Positions 26,735-35,419 of a DNA stretch of 47,785 bases are shown piece after piece. Both the position numbers and the translations under genes were made by a program. A model generated the notes under the pieces. That model worked only from the letters and a program-made list of their open reading frames with translations. It did not search any database and was not told where the DNA came from. The stretch spans positions 1 to 47,785 of the forward strand of contig JAGOTP010000008.1 in the NCBI GenBank assembly GCA_018061755.1, given 5' to 3'. This stretch comes from Patescibacteria group bacterium. GTDB lineage: Bacteria; Patescibacteriota; Patescibacteriia; 2-12-FULL-60-25. The first letter of the stretch is position 1. Every line of letters starts with the position of its first letter.

Positions 26735-28360
26735 TTATTTTTGTCCTTGATTTCGTATCAGCTTCTTCTTTAATGCGATCCACATATTGGCTTCAGGCAA
26801 GCCCATAGCCTTTGTAATCGCAAGAAAGAATACTCCTCCAGCCACACCCGCCACAGCCCCTTGCACAAACACCATCCAGGCACGCGACAAAGGGAACAAC
26901 CAGTGGCCGATTTGCTGTCTGACGAGATATGTCACACCTATTTGCATTGACAGAGCCAGGGCCATTCCCAATACAAAGCGCAAATTGGCGAATGTACAAA
27001 CGTTGAGGTATTTCTTGCGATACAAGACAAACGCCAGACACAAAACCTGCAAAGCAGAACCAATTACAATCGCCCAAGCGAGACCGTCGATACCCCAAGC
27101 GCCATAGGAAAGCCAAGCAACGAGAATCGTGGCCAGTTCTGAGACACAACCAATGACAAATGGTGTCCAAACTTGTTGCAGGGCATAGAGACCTCTGACG
27201 AACAATTGCGTCAGAGCCTGCGCGGGCAACGCGATCGTCAAAAGGGCAAAGACTTCAAGCGTACGACGCGTATCATTCCAATCGAAGCGACCATCCCCCA
27301 ACACGACACGTACGATCTGGGCACGTAGGAGCAAAAAGATGACACAGAGTGGGAGGATAAAATACAGAATGCGGCGAGCAGCACTCAACAGCGTCTCACG
27401 AAACAGTTCGGGCCGATCCGAACCGATGGCTTGTGCGAGGGCGGGAAAGGCAGCGATTGCAAAAGATACACCGATCAATCCCAAGGGAAAACTCTGCAAA
27501 TTCCCTGCCAAATTGAAGATCGAGACCGATCCTTCGCCGAGCGAAGAAGCAAAAAATAAAATAATGACCAAGTTGACCTGAGCGACTGCCAAACCAGCCG
27601 TACGCGGAATCATCAGCTTGAGCATCCGCCGAATCGGCAGAGGTGCGAGTGAAGGTCGTGACAAAGGTAATATGCCAAGTGGTCTTACTGCGGCATACTG
27701 CACAAGACCATGAACCAGCGCTCCCAAAACAACGCCCCAAGCCAGACCAGTCAGGCCAAGCATAGGAGTCAGTACGACAATCCCAAAAATAATGCCTAGG
27801 TTATAAAAAATTGGGGCGAAGGCGAAGGCGAAAAAGCGCTTGGTCGATTGAAGCACTCCCCCCATGATGGCGGAAATCCCCAAAAATAAAGGGGACAGGA
27901 ACATGATCCGTGTTAGCTCCGTCGTAATTTGCTGTTTTTCTGGATCAAAACCAGGCGCAAGCAGTGGAACAATCAAAGGTGCTGCGAAGATGCCTAATGT
28001 ACAAGCAATAACGAGCGCCGTTCCGACCAAAGTCAGTGCTTGGCCGGCAAAACGCAAAGCGGCCGCCAAGTTCTGACGCTCCTTAAGTTCCGTAAACAAC
28101 GGAATGAATCCCGCGCTCAGTGCTCCTACAATTAATAGATTATAAATGAAATCAGGCAAGCGAAAAGCGGCATAATAGGCATCAAGTTCCAAACCTGCTC
28201 CAAAATTGGTGGCGAGCAATCGATCACGAAGCACACCCAAAAGACGAGAGGCGAACGACGCCAGACTCACAATCGCAGCAGCGGCCGCAACGCCTTCGGT
28301 TTCGCCGTTCCAAATTCTTCGGATGAACCGGGTGATCTGCATGTTAGAAATCGAATTCAT
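26735..28360 (-). CDS. murJ: Lipid II flippase MurJ
   Basis: 541 residues, about 14 transmembrane helices, MOP superfamily. The N-terminal ASFASRLLGVLRDRLLA and FRLPDFIYNLLIVGALSAGF are the MurJ/MviN signature, with the functionally important Arg residues. It moves undecaprenyl-linked peptidoglycan precursor outward, so the organism makes a wall. ATG 28360 is chosen because AGGA sits 4 nt upstream; ATG 28342 would avoid the 17-bp overlap with the Rieske gene. It forms one transcript with the Rieske and GT2 genes. Confidence 0.95.
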   Translation of the reverse strand: MNSISNMQITRFIRRIWNGETEGVAAAAAIVSLASFASRLLGVLRDRLLATNFGAGLELDAYYAAFRLPDFIYNLLIVGALSAGFIPLFTELKERQNLAAALRFAGQALTLVGTALVIACTLGIFAAPLIVPLLAPGFDPEKQQITTELTRIMFLSPLFLGISAIMGGVLQSTKRFFAFAFAPIFYNLGIIFGIVVLTPMLGLTGLAWGVVLGALVHGLVQYAAVRPLGILPLSRPSLAPLPIRRMLKLMIPRTAGLAVAQVNLVIILFFASSLGEGSVSIFNLAGNLQSFPLGLIGVSFAIAAFPALAQAIGSDRPELFRETLLSAARRILYFILPLCVIFLLLRAQIVRVVLGDGRFDWNDTRRTLEVFALLTIALPAQALTQLFVRGLYALQQVWTPFVIGCVSELATILVAWLSYGAWGIDGLAWAIVIGSALQVLCLAFVLYRKKYLNVCTFANLRFVLGMALALSMQIGVTYLVRQQIGHWLFPLSRAWMVFVQGAVAGVAGGVFFLAITKAMGLPEANMWIALKKKLIRNQGQK

Positions 28361-28691
28361 CGTTTCCTGTTTTGAAAACGGCGTAGTAAGCGTCTTGCTC
28401 TTCGAATAGCTCGATGGGAGTCAAGCGGCTGCCTTGTGGCGCTTCTCCTTCGATCGCTTCGCCAGTGCAGGGAGAAAATTCTGCCTGATGCCAACGACAA
28501 CGAAAGACTTCTGATCCCCCTTTGGCGGGCCTCAGCTCCACCGGACCGCCCATATGCGTACAACGATTCATGTAGGCTTTAAGTTTCCCGTTATCGTTGT
28601 AGGCAATCGCGGCGTGTGGGCCTAGACGAAAAACTTTTGTTCGTCCGACTGGTATCTCTCCAGACTTGGCCACCAAAACCTTGCGTTCCAT
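28344..28691 (-). CDS. Stand-alone Rieske [2Fe-2S] protein
   Basis: 115 residues, a ferredoxin-type Rieske domain without a membrane helix. Cluster ligands are complete: CTHMGGP (Cys-x-His) and CRWHQAEFSPCTG (Cys-x2-His), separated by about 17 residues. Such soluble Rieske proteins pass electrons to oxygenases or reductases. No oxygenase is in the window, so the partner is unknown. It is embedded between GT2 and murJ (21-bp gap and 17-bp overlap), an unexpected place for a redox protein. Confidence 0.92.
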   Translation of the reverse strand: MERKVLVAKSGEIPVGRTKVFRLGPHAAIAYNDNGKLKAYMNRCTHMGGPVELRPAKGGSEVFRCRWHQAEFSPCTGEAIEGEAPQGSRLTPIELFEEQDAYYAVFKTGNDEFDF

Positions 28692-28712
28692 ACAAAAGTG
28701 GGCACCAGAAAC

Positions 28713-29471
28713 TTAACATTTATCACCATCTTTCAAGTCTGCCTTGACCCGCGTTTTCGCTTGTTCGCGAAAATTTCCAAACTCGTAAGTAAATGGCATG
28801 TGACGAAACGGACCACGTACCAACATGGATGCCTCGCTCCACACGAATTTAACCGCCGTGCGCACCATCCCCTCTTTGCGATAGCGACGCGGCGAGATAG
28901 CAATCTTGTGACTACGCAAAATACCCGCTTGATAGCCTGCTTTATTGGCTCGACGGGCGTAATCATGGTCTTCCGCAAATACCACCGTTTCATCAAAACC
29001 ACCGATCGCTTCATGCACGGAGCGACGCGCAATAATGGCACAACCTACGGCATGCGGCAGCACCGGTTGGACAGCGTAACTGTAGTGATTGTAGGCGCCA
29101 TGCAGAACATGATCGAGCAACGTTCCATTCTGAACGGTCAACGGACAAGCGGCTACATCAAGTTCGCGTGCTGCAAATTCGACCAACGAATCTTGTAAAA
29201 AGCAGGGATGAGGCAAAATGACATCCGCATCAAAAAAGCAGAGGATGTCACCCTTCGCAACAGCGGCACCTCGATTTCTTCCTGGACCAGGCATTCCTCC
29301 TTCAATGACTTTGGCTCCAGCACCCTCTGCAATCTCACGCGTTTTGTCGGACGAGTGTGCATCCGCCACAACTATTTCAAAATCTTGATAAGTCTGACCA
29401 CGCAAAGAGGCCAAGAGTAACGGCAAATACAATTCCTCGTTTTTGGTAGGAATGACGATACTAACGCGCAT
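28713..29471 (-). CDS. Family 2 glycosyltransferase
   Basis: 252 residues from ATG 29471 (MRVSIVIPTKNEELYLP, the GT-A nucleotide-sugar site). DxD-like motif FFDADVILP, acceptor-side GGFDETVVFAEDHDYARR (ED...) with the Q/RxxRW-like R segment downstream. There is one weak amphipathic stretch near the C-terminus and no clear transmembrane helix. It may build a lipid-linked or wall glycan together with MurJ next door (inference). The 85-bp upstream gap to the SpoU gene shows no clear promoter. Confidence 0.92.
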   Translation of the reverse strand: MRVSIVIPTKNEELYLPLLLASLRGQTYQDFEIVVADAHSSDKTREIAEGAGAKVIEGGMPGPGRNRGAAVAKGDILCFFDADVILPHPCFLQDSLVEFAARELDVAACPLTVQNGTLLDHVLHGAYNHYSYAVQPVLPHAVGCAIIARRSVHEAIGGFDETVVFAEDHDYARRANKAGYQAGILRSHKIAISPRRYRKEGMVRTAVKFVWSEASMLVRGPFRHMPFTYEFGNFREQAKTRVKADLKDGDKC

Positions 29472-29556
29472 GCCCAGAAGCCTAACAGAAGCAAGCACTT
29501 TTCGCTATATAACGATCACTCCTAACAGCTCATTTTTGGCTTAAATAAGCGTTATT

Positions 29557-30009
29557 CTATTGTAATATCTTCCAAGCAGCAATCGCGGTAGCAATCGTGA
29601 CATTCATTGATTCTTTGATACCCTGCTGTGGGATGTAAATGCAAGACACACAGGCTTCAAGTAATGATGGGGGGATCCCTGTCGTCTCTGTTCCAAGCAA
29701 CAAAGCCATTTCTTGTGGGGGTTGAAAATCGGCAAGATTCATTGCTTCCGGCGTCAATTCCAGCGCATACACAGGAATTTTGGCTTCCTTTAATCGTAAA
29801 AGTACGGTTTCGATATCTGGATGGACTTCAAACGAAACGGACTTCTCCGCTCCTAGTGCTACTTTAGAGATTTTTGGATCCGGTGGAACGGGCGTATAAC
29901 CCGATAACCAAATTTTGGTCACTCCTAACGAATCAGCCGTCCGAAACAGCGATCCTACATTTTCACGAGAGCGGATATTGTGTGCCAAGAGATGAAGACG
30001 GACGGACAT
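29557..30009 (-). CDS. SpoU/TrmH-family RNA 2'-O-methyltransferase
   Basis: 150 residues from ATG 30009; an in-frame GTG at 30051 is an alternative. SPOUT knot motifs: NIRSRENVGSLFRTADSLG (motif 1), LLLGTETTGIPPSLL (motif 2) and YIPQQGIKESMNVTIATAI (motif 3). It lacks an N-terminal substrate-binding extension, so it resembles the compact TrmL/TrmH-like forms that modify tRNA. The exact nucleotide is not predictable. Divergent from the hypothetical gene at 30093. Confidence 0.93.
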   Translation of the reverse strand: MSVRLHLLAHNIRSRENVGSLFRTADSLGVTKIWLSGYTPVPPDPKISKVALGAEKSVSFEVHPDIETVLLRLKEAKIPVYALELTPEAMNLADFQPPQEMALLLGTETTGIPPSLLEACVSCIYIPQQGIKESMNVTIATAIAAWKILQ

Positions 30010-30092
30010 AAGATCAGTCTGAGCATGACAAACAAAAAACGAATAGTCCACAATCTAGCGAGGAAGCAAACTGACTGTTATCTTAAGGTTAT

Positions 30093-30608
30093 ATGAAATA
30101 TTTTAACAATGAGGGTGCTCCTAAAGTATCCTGGCAAGAAATGGTTTCCGGGCTCACCTTTATCAATGAAGAAGAAAAAACCGTCTTAGCAAGCTATCTA
30201 GACAGTGTGGATCAGGAAACAGCGAGAGATATCGTTCAGTGGGTCAGTCAAATAGAACGAGGATGGAGCAAGACGAAGACTGTAGGGATCATGAAGATCA
30301 CTGTCACAAAGGATGATGCTGGGGTCATCCACTCAGTCGGCATCCGAGAAAGCAAATACGAGAGAGCAGAGGAAGTGAACGGGGTTAAAATTACTTGTCG
30401 CATTGGTGGTTCAGGCGGATACGGATACATCATCATGTTCCCCAATTCAGGGACAAACGACAATTTTATCGATGTTGGCAATCACCGAGAGCAAGCAGTC
30501 GCTGTGTTTGATCGAGCTCTAGAACTTGCTCAATCAGGTTATAAAGAAGCCGAGATCTTAGGTAAACTTAGAGAGGAATGGCCACCTGAAAGAGGTATAT
30601 TTTCCTGA
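30093..30608 (+). CDS. Hypothetical soluble protein
   Basis: 171 residues, no signal or transmembrane segment. An N-terminal helical part (to about residue 60) is followed by a beta-rich centre with a glycine loop (CRIGGSGGYGYIIMFP) and a C-terminal helix. No family recognised. A possible -10 TATCTT lies 8 nt before ATG, with AAGG inside that gap, so it may be near-leaderless. Divergent from the SpoU methyltransferase. Confidence 0.75.
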   Translation: MKYFNNEGAPKVSWQEMVSGLTFINEEEKTVLASYLDSVDQETARDIVQWVSQIERGWSKTKTVGIMKITVTKDDAGVIHSVGIRESKYERAEEVNGVKITCRIGGSGGYGYIIMFPNSGTNDNFIDVGNHREQAVAVFDRALELAQSGYKEAEILGKLREEWPPERGIFS

Positions 30609-30613
30609 AATTG

Positions 30614-30670
30614 TAGGGTAAAAAGGAGAAGTACAACCCTAGACGGACATGTCAACAACCAGTAGGGTTG
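30614..30670 (+). promoter_or_regulatory. Two mutually exclusive hairpins around the RlmD-like gene start
   Basis: TAGGGT (30614-30619) can pair with ACCCTA (30636-30641), placing AAAGGAG (30622-30628) in the loop. The same middle arm, extended as CAACCCTA (30634-30641), can instead pair 8 bp with TAGGGTTG (30663-30670). In the second fold the free GGAG lies about 10 nt of unpaired sequence from ATG 30676. The pairings are seen directly; a switching role is inferred. Confidence 0.45.
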
Positions 30671-32025
30671 CAGGTATGAAATTTGGCGAACTCCTGCAAG
30701 GAACCATAACCCGTATCGATGACAAAGGACGGGGCATGTTTGATTTCACCCTCCAAGACGGCGGAATCCGGCCCGTTGCCGTCCCCTTCACAGCGATTGG
30801 CGATGTGGTTGAGGCTCGTTTTGCCAAGCGTGAAGCAGGGGTCTGGTATGCCAAATTGGAAAAGATCTTGGCCGCTTCAGCAGATCGTGTTGATGCCCCT
30901 TGTCCACACGCGGGAAAATGTGGGGGCTGTTTGTGGCAGCATATGGCGTACCCTGCTCAATTGAAACTGAAACAAAGCATGATCAATCGAGCCTTTGAGG
31001 CAGCCGACCAAGAAGAACGAGTCGAGACCATCGAACCATCGTCAGACATATTTTATTATCGCAACCGAATGGATTATGCCTTCGGCTGGAAAGGTGAACT
31101 CGGCCTCAAAGAACACGGCGCCTGGAATCGCTATCTCGATTTGAAAACCTGTCTTTTGTTGGATGAAGAAACGCCGAAGATTCTCGCGTTTTTCCAAACC
31201 TTCCGCGAAATGTTCAAGCTTAGTCCTTGGGATGCAAAAACGCATGAAGGGTTACTGCGCTACGTCGTGATTCGTCTCGGCAAAGAAACCGGTGAACGTT
31301 TGATCATTTTGGTCGTCAAAGATGCCTCACAGATCACACAACCGATGAAGGACTTTTTGAAGCAAGGTCTGCAGGAACAAGCTACGACACTTTTGATTGG
31401 TGAGAATGCCTTGCTCAGCGATCTTTCCTACGCTCAGACCTTTGAGACGCTGCTTGGCAACCCAACCCTGACTGAAGAAGTCAACGGGATTCGCTACGCC
31501 ATTCATCCGAATTCGTTCTTCCAGACGAATACTCGTATGGCCGCCAAGCTGCAGACAACTGTTTTAGATTGGATTCAACCAAAACCAGGCATGACGGTAC
31601 TCGATCTATACTGCGGTCTTGGGTTTTTTGGTATCGCCTGCGCAAAACGAGGAGCAACCGTCTTCGGACATGAACTAGACGCTCAAGCGATCGAACTCGC
31701 CAAAGAGAATGCCGCTCAAAATGGTGTTGCGGAGCGCTGTACCTTTACCGCTGGCCCCGCCGAAGATCAATCTTGGAAAGACATTGCTTGCGATACGCTC
31801 ATCCTGGACCCACCACGCGCAGGGCTTCATCCAAAGGCGCTCGAAGCAGTGATGGAAATGCGTCCAAAAAATATCATTTACGTTTCGTGTAACTATCATC
31901 GCCTGGCGCAAGAGCTGAAAACCTTGAAAACGCACTATCAAATCGAACAACTCAAAGCCTTGGACCTCTTCCCACACACCCCTCACGTCGAAACGGTTGT
32001 ACGCCTGCGTCTCCGTTCAAGTTAA
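30649..32025 (+). CDS. RlmD/RumA-like 23S rRNA m5U methyltransferase
   Basis: 458 residues from ATG 30649; ATG 30676 (MKFGELLQG) fits the TRAM domain start better and is favoured by the leader hairpin. TRAM domain (~10-70), [4Fe-4S] cluster Cys (CPHAGKCGGC plus C in LKTCLLL), then the SAM fold (LDLYCGLGFFGIA), DPPRAG, and catalytic Cys in YVSCNYHRL. It methylates C5 of uridine in 23S rRNA (m5U1939 for RlmD, m5U747 for RlmC) or tRNA U54 in some lineages. The position is not decidable here. Followed by era after 53 bp. Confidence 0.93.
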   Translation: MSTTSRVAGMKFGELLQGTITRIDDKGRGMFDFTLQDGGIRPVAVPFTAIGDVVEARFAKREAGVWYAKLEKILAASADRVDAPCPHAGKCGGCLWQHMAYPAQLKLKQSMINRAFEAADQEERVETIEPSSDIFYYRNRMDYAFGWKGELGLKEHGAWNRYLDLKTCLLLDEETPKILAFFQTFREMFKLSPWDAKTHEGLLRYVVIRLGKETGERLIILVVKDASQITQPMKDFLKQGLQEQATTLLIGENALLSDLSYAQTFETLLGNPTLTEEVNGIRYAIHPNSFFQTNTRMAAKLQTTVLDWIQPKPGMTVLDLYCGLGFFGIACAKRGATVFGHELDAQAIELAKENAAQNGVAERCTFTAGPAEDQSWKDIACDTLILDPPRAGLHPKALEAVMEMRPKNIIYVSCNYHRLAQELKTLKTHYQIEQLKALDLFPHTPHVETVVRLRLRSS

Positions 32026-32078
32026 TCCAAAATGGTCACTGATTCGCGTTTGAGCCTATTTTAGACTATTATCCCTTC

Positions 32079-32963
32079 ATGTCCTCTCCCCTCAAAAAGT
32101 CCGGATTCGTCGTGCTCGCTGGTCGCTCAAACGTCGGTAAATCTACCCTTTTGAATGCTCTGGTTGGCAGCAAAGTCGCCATCATGAGTCCAAAACCCCA
32201 AACCACCCGCCATCCAGTGCGTGGCATCTTGAACGATCCACGCGGCCAAATCGTCTTCGTCGATACACCGGGCGTATTTTTAGGCAAAAAAGATGCTGTC
32301 TCCAAACGTCTGAATGAATTCGTGAAAGAGCAGTTGGAAGGCATCGAAGCGATTGTCTACGTCACCGATCCAACCCGCGCGCTTGGCCCAGAAGAAACCT
32401 TCATCCAGGAGTTATTGCGAGCGGCACATATCCCGATCATTCTTGCGATCAATAAATCGGATCTCCCAACCTTGCGACGTCCAGCGCTTGATTTGATGCG
32501 AGCGATCGATGTCGGACAAACTTCGACAGTCGAATGTTCGGCGATTAAGGATACTGGTCTCAAACCGCTCGTCGATGCCTTGTTCGCGATTCTACCTGAA
32601 GGCGAAGCCTACTACCCTGAATTCCAGCTAACCGACCTCGATCAAAAAACCTGGGTTGCCGAACTGATTCGCGAGAAAATCTTCCATCATCTTGAGGAAG
32701 AATTGCCTTACGCCATCGCTGTCCACGTCGAAAATGATGAACGACAGGACAACGGGGTACGTCACATTGACGCTACGATTCTGTCTAGTGAAGAGCGCTA
32801 CAAAGGCATGATCATCGGCGCCAAAGGTAGCATGTTGAAGAAAATCGGTAGCGATGTCCGAGCAGAACTTGAACTCGCCTCTGATCAAAAGGTCTTCCTC
32901 GCACTCACCGTTAAAGTCGATCCAAAATGGCAAGTGCGTTTCGCTGGTCGAAGCACAGAATAG
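32079..32963 (+). CDS. era: GTPase Era, 16S rRNA-binding ribosome assembly factor
   Basis: 294 residues. G1 GRSNVGKST, G2 QTTRHPVRG, G3 DTPG, G4 NKSD, G5 CSAIKDTG, then a C-terminal KH domain (IIGAKGSMLKKIGSDVR) that binds the 3' end of 16S rRNA. TATTAT ends 6 nt before ATG, predicting a leaderless transcript. A small protein follows after 44 bp. Confidence 0.97.
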   Translation: MSSPLKKSGFVVLAGRSNVGKSTLLNALVGSKVAIMSPKPQTTRHPVRGILNDPRGQIVFVDTPGVFLGKKDAVSKRLNEFVKEQLEGIEAIVYVTDPTRALGPEETFIQELLRAAHIPIILAINKSDLPTLRRPALDLMRAIDVGQTSTVECSAIKDTGLKPLVDALFAILPEGEAYYPEFQLTDLDQKTWVAELIREKIFHHLEEELPYAIAVHVENDERQDNGVRHIDATILSSEERYKGMIIGAKGSMLKKIGSDVRAELELASDQKVFLALTVKVDPKWQVRFAGRSTE

Positions 32964-33007
32964 AACCACTCGCTTGATCCTGGCGGGTTGGGTATTCTAG
33001 AAGGACT

Positions 33008-33553
33008 ATGCCAGAACCTTCTTCCCAAACACAGGACGCCCCACTTGAACACTTCGAATTAATCGAAGACGTCGTTGCTCATATTCGCACAAAACTCCCC
33101 GCCGATTCAGGCGCAGATTCTTGGAAAATGGTGTGTGAGGACGTGTTGCATTGTCAGCTGCCAGCCGTCGAGCCGATTCTTCTCAAAGAATTGGAGGCTG
33201 CCAAAGGCCAACCAGATGAAGAAGAGCAAATCCGCGGACTCTTGCGAGCCGTGAGCTGGTATCGCCATCCGAGACAAGACACGAAAGAATTACTTACTCA
33301 AATCAACCACCTGAAACCGACTCATCCCGAACCAGCCGATCAGACCTTGCTGACCACCATCCAAGATGCCTTGGAGCAACAACGCGAAGGTAAAGAAGCC
33401 CTGCCAGGAGCTGAAGCCGTTGATGCGTTGTTCGCTCGGGCGCGGAATGAAGAGGAAAAGACCAAACTTCGTCAGGTTCGTGATCAAGTCTACTATCAAC
33501 TCCTTTACCCTCACTGGTTCGAGGTCGTAAAACGCTGGGCCGCGAATCAGTAG
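33008..33553 (+). CDS. Hypothetical acidic helical protein
   Basis: 181 residues, Glu/Gln/Leu-rich, mainly helical, no signal or transmembrane segment, no motif recognised. A GGAC/AGAAGG sequence lies just before ATG 33008 and a TATTCT 9 nt before it, so it may have either a weak RBS or a near-leaderless start. It lies 9 bp before the peroxiredoxin gene, so it may belong to the oxidant-defence run. Confidence 0.8.
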   Translation: MPEPSSQTQDAPLEHFELIEDVVAHIRTKLPADSGADSWKMVCEDVLHCQLPAVEPILLKELEAAKGQPDEEEQIRGLLRAVSWYRHPRQDTKELLTQINHLKPTHPEPADQTLLTTIQDALEQQREGKEALPGAEAVDALFARARNEEEKTKLRQVRDQVYYQLLYPHWFEVVKRWAANQ

Positions 33554-33562
33554 ATCAAGTCT

Positions 33563-34024
33563 ATGACCAAAGAACTCACCGTCGGCACTCAAGCACCAAC
33601 CTTCAGCGCGAACGATCAGCAAGGAAAAACTTGGTCTTTAGAAGAGATCTTGCAAGCGGGCGGTGCTTTCCTCGTCTTCTACCCGGGCGATCTGACCCCA
33701 GGTTGTACGGTGCAACTCTGCACCTTACGTGATGATTGGAGTTCGTTTCAAAAGAAAGGCTTGGGCGTGTTCGGCATCAATCCTGGCGGTCAGAAGGGTC
33801 ACAAACTTTTCGCCTCGTTGTACCACCTCCCCTTCCCACTCTTGATCGACGAAGACAAAGCCATTTGTCGCGCCTATGGCGCCCTCAGCAAAACGCTCGG
33901 CATCGAGTTCGTGAAACGCACCGTCGTCGGGGTCGACAAGACAGGCACGGTTCGCTATATCAAAGAAGGGATGCCCAAACCAGCAGAGCTCTTAAAGGAA
34001 GCTGCTAAATGGGGATCTTCTTGA
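33563..34024 (+). CDS. PrxQ/Bcp-type peroxiredoxin
   Basis: 153 residues. Thioredoxin-fold peroxidase with YPGDLTPGCTVQLCTLRDD: peroxidatic Cys in PGCT and resolving Cys five residues later, the arrangement of atypical 2-Cys Bcp/PrxQ. It reduces H2O2 and organic peroxides; thioredoxin or the glutaredoxin at 36.0 kb could recycle it. It heads the run Prx - SOD - AhpC on the plus strand. Confidence 0.94.
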   Translation: MTKELTVGTQAPTFSANDQQGKTWSLEEILQAGGAFLVFYPGDLTPGCTVQLCTLRDDWSSFQKKGLGVFGINPGGQKGHKLFASLYHLPFPLLIDEDKAICRAYGALSKTLGIEFVKRTVVGVDKTGTVRYIKEGMPKPAELLKEAAKWGSS

Positions 34025-34073
34025 CCTATCATCTGTTTATTTGAAACCGGAATTTATTCTTCTCTCACATTTT

Positions 34074-34685
34074 ATGGCTAACGAAGTCAAACCGCTCGCT
34101 TATCAAACACTCGATGGCATCTCCGAAAAAACCTTAACCATTCACCACGACAAGCTCTACGCGGGTTACGTCGCAAAAGCCAAAGAAATCGGCGAGAAAC
34201 TCTCAGTTCTGTCTCATGGCGGCGATGTTTCCAGTGCAAACCAGAGCTATTCTGAATTACGCGCCTTGAAAGACGGGGAGACATTCGCCGTGAACGGTAT
34301 CTACTTGCACGAATGGTATTTCGACACCTTGGGCGGAAACGGCCAAGCTACAGGACCCCTCGTCGAAAAGATCGCGGAGCAATACGGTTCACTTGAGAAT
34401 TTCACTGCTTATTTCTCCGCAAACGGGATGGCTGCGCGTGGTTGGGTCGTTCTGTGCTGGGATCTGCATGAACAAGCACTTCGCATCTACAACGCTGATG
34501 CTCACAACCAAGGCGGTGTTTGGGGCTGCTTGCCAATTCTCGTACTCGACGTCTACGAACACGCCTACTTCATCGACTACGGCTCCGACCGCAAGGCTTA
34601 CATCGCGAGCTGGTGGAAGAACCTGAACTGGGACAAAGCAAATGAGCTCTACAATAAAGCTATAAAGATGTCCCAAGTCAGCTAA
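34074..34685 (+). CDS. Fe/Mn superoxide dismutase
   Basis: 203 residues from ATG 34074 (MANEVKPLAYQTL). Metal ligands are placed as in the family: His in TIHHDKLYAGYV, His in YLHEWYFDTLGG, and Asp and His in VLDVYEHAYFIDYG. The metal cannot be assigned by eye. Converts superoxide to H2O2, which the flanking peroxiredoxins remove. No signal peptide, so cytoplasmic. Gaps of 49 bp and 33 bp to the neighbours and no terminator between suggest one operon. Confidence 0.96.
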   Translation: MANEVKPLAYQTLDGISEKTLTIHHDKLYAGYVAKAKEIGEKLSVLSHGGDVSSANQSYSELRALKDGETFAVNGIYLHEWYFDTLGGNGQATGPLVEKIAEQYGSLENFTAYFSANGMAARGWVVLCWDLHEQALRIYNADAHNQGGVWGCLPILVLDVYEHAYFIDYGSDRKAYIASWWKNLNWDKANELYNKAIKMSQVS

Positions 34686-34718
34686 TCCCCTCTTTATTTC
34701 ATCTCACCTATCACTTGT

Positions 34719-35249
34719 ATGATTCAAGTCGGCATGAAAGCTCCAGACTTCTCAAAGATCAAAGCCTACCAAACAGGCAAAAGCGATTTCACCACCGTCA
34801 GCTTGTCTGACTACAAAGGCAAATGGTTGGTCTTCTTCTTCTACCCACGCGACTTCACCTTTATCTGCCCTACGGAATTGAAAGGCTTCTCTCAACACGA
34901 AGCTGAATTTCAAAAGCTGAGCTGTGAAGTCCTTGCCGCTTCGACGGATTCCGAATGGAGCCACAAAGCTTGGTTCGAACGCGATTTACCAGACGTGAAG
35001 TACCCCATTTTGGCCGACACCACACACAGCGTGTCCCGCGACTACCAAGTCTTCAACGAAACCGAGGGTCTCGCTGAACGCGGTCTCTTCATCATCGATC
35101 CAGATGGTATCATCAAGTACTCCTTGATCAGTTCAGGATCAGTTGGTCGTTCCGTAAAAGAGGTCTTGCGCGTTGTACAGGCTCTTCAGAGTGGGGATCT
35201 GTGTCCAATTGAGTGGACGCCGGGAGAGAAGACATTGGGAAAAGCGTAA
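34719..35249 (+). CDS. ahpC: AhpC-type typical 2-Cys peroxiredoxin
   Basis: 176 residues. Peroxidatic Cys in FTFICPTEL and C-terminal resolving Cys in GDLCPIEWTPGEKTL. The F motif (YPRDFTF) and the Arg in NETEGLAERG are in place. It reduces H2O2, peroxynitrite and alkyl hydroperoxides. AhpF is not in the window, so electrons may come from thioredoxin or another flavoprotein. A strong terminator follows. Confidence 0.95.
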   Translation: MIQVGMKAPDFSKIKAYQTGKSDFTTVSLSDYKGKWLVFFFYPRDFTFICPTELKGFSQHEAEFQKLSCEVLAASTDSEWSHKAWFERDLPDVKYPILADTTHSVSRDYQVFNETEGLAERGLFIIDPDGIIKYSLISSGSVGRSVKEVLRVVQALQSGDLCPIEWTPGEKTLGKA

Positions 35250-35266
35250 GCCTATCTCAAAGACAA

Positions 35267-35299
35267 ACAAAAATAGCGAGCTTGGCTCGCTATTTTTGT
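35267..35299. terminator. Bidirectional intrinsic terminator
   Basis: A 14-bp perfect stem (ACAAAAATAGCGAG with CTCGCTATTTTTGT) encloses a 5-nt loop. It serves ahpC on the plus strand and the orphan gene on the minus strand. Confidence 0.92.
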
Positions 35300-35419
35300 C
35301 TCTCAGAGATTCGATCCAGTTTGATCAAATCGTCAGTCGAGGCGAGAGTCGCTGCGCAAGCCCGTGGCCACCGAAGTGACAGACGGCGCGTGTGCGGTCT
35401 CGTTCTCTAGATGTAGAAG

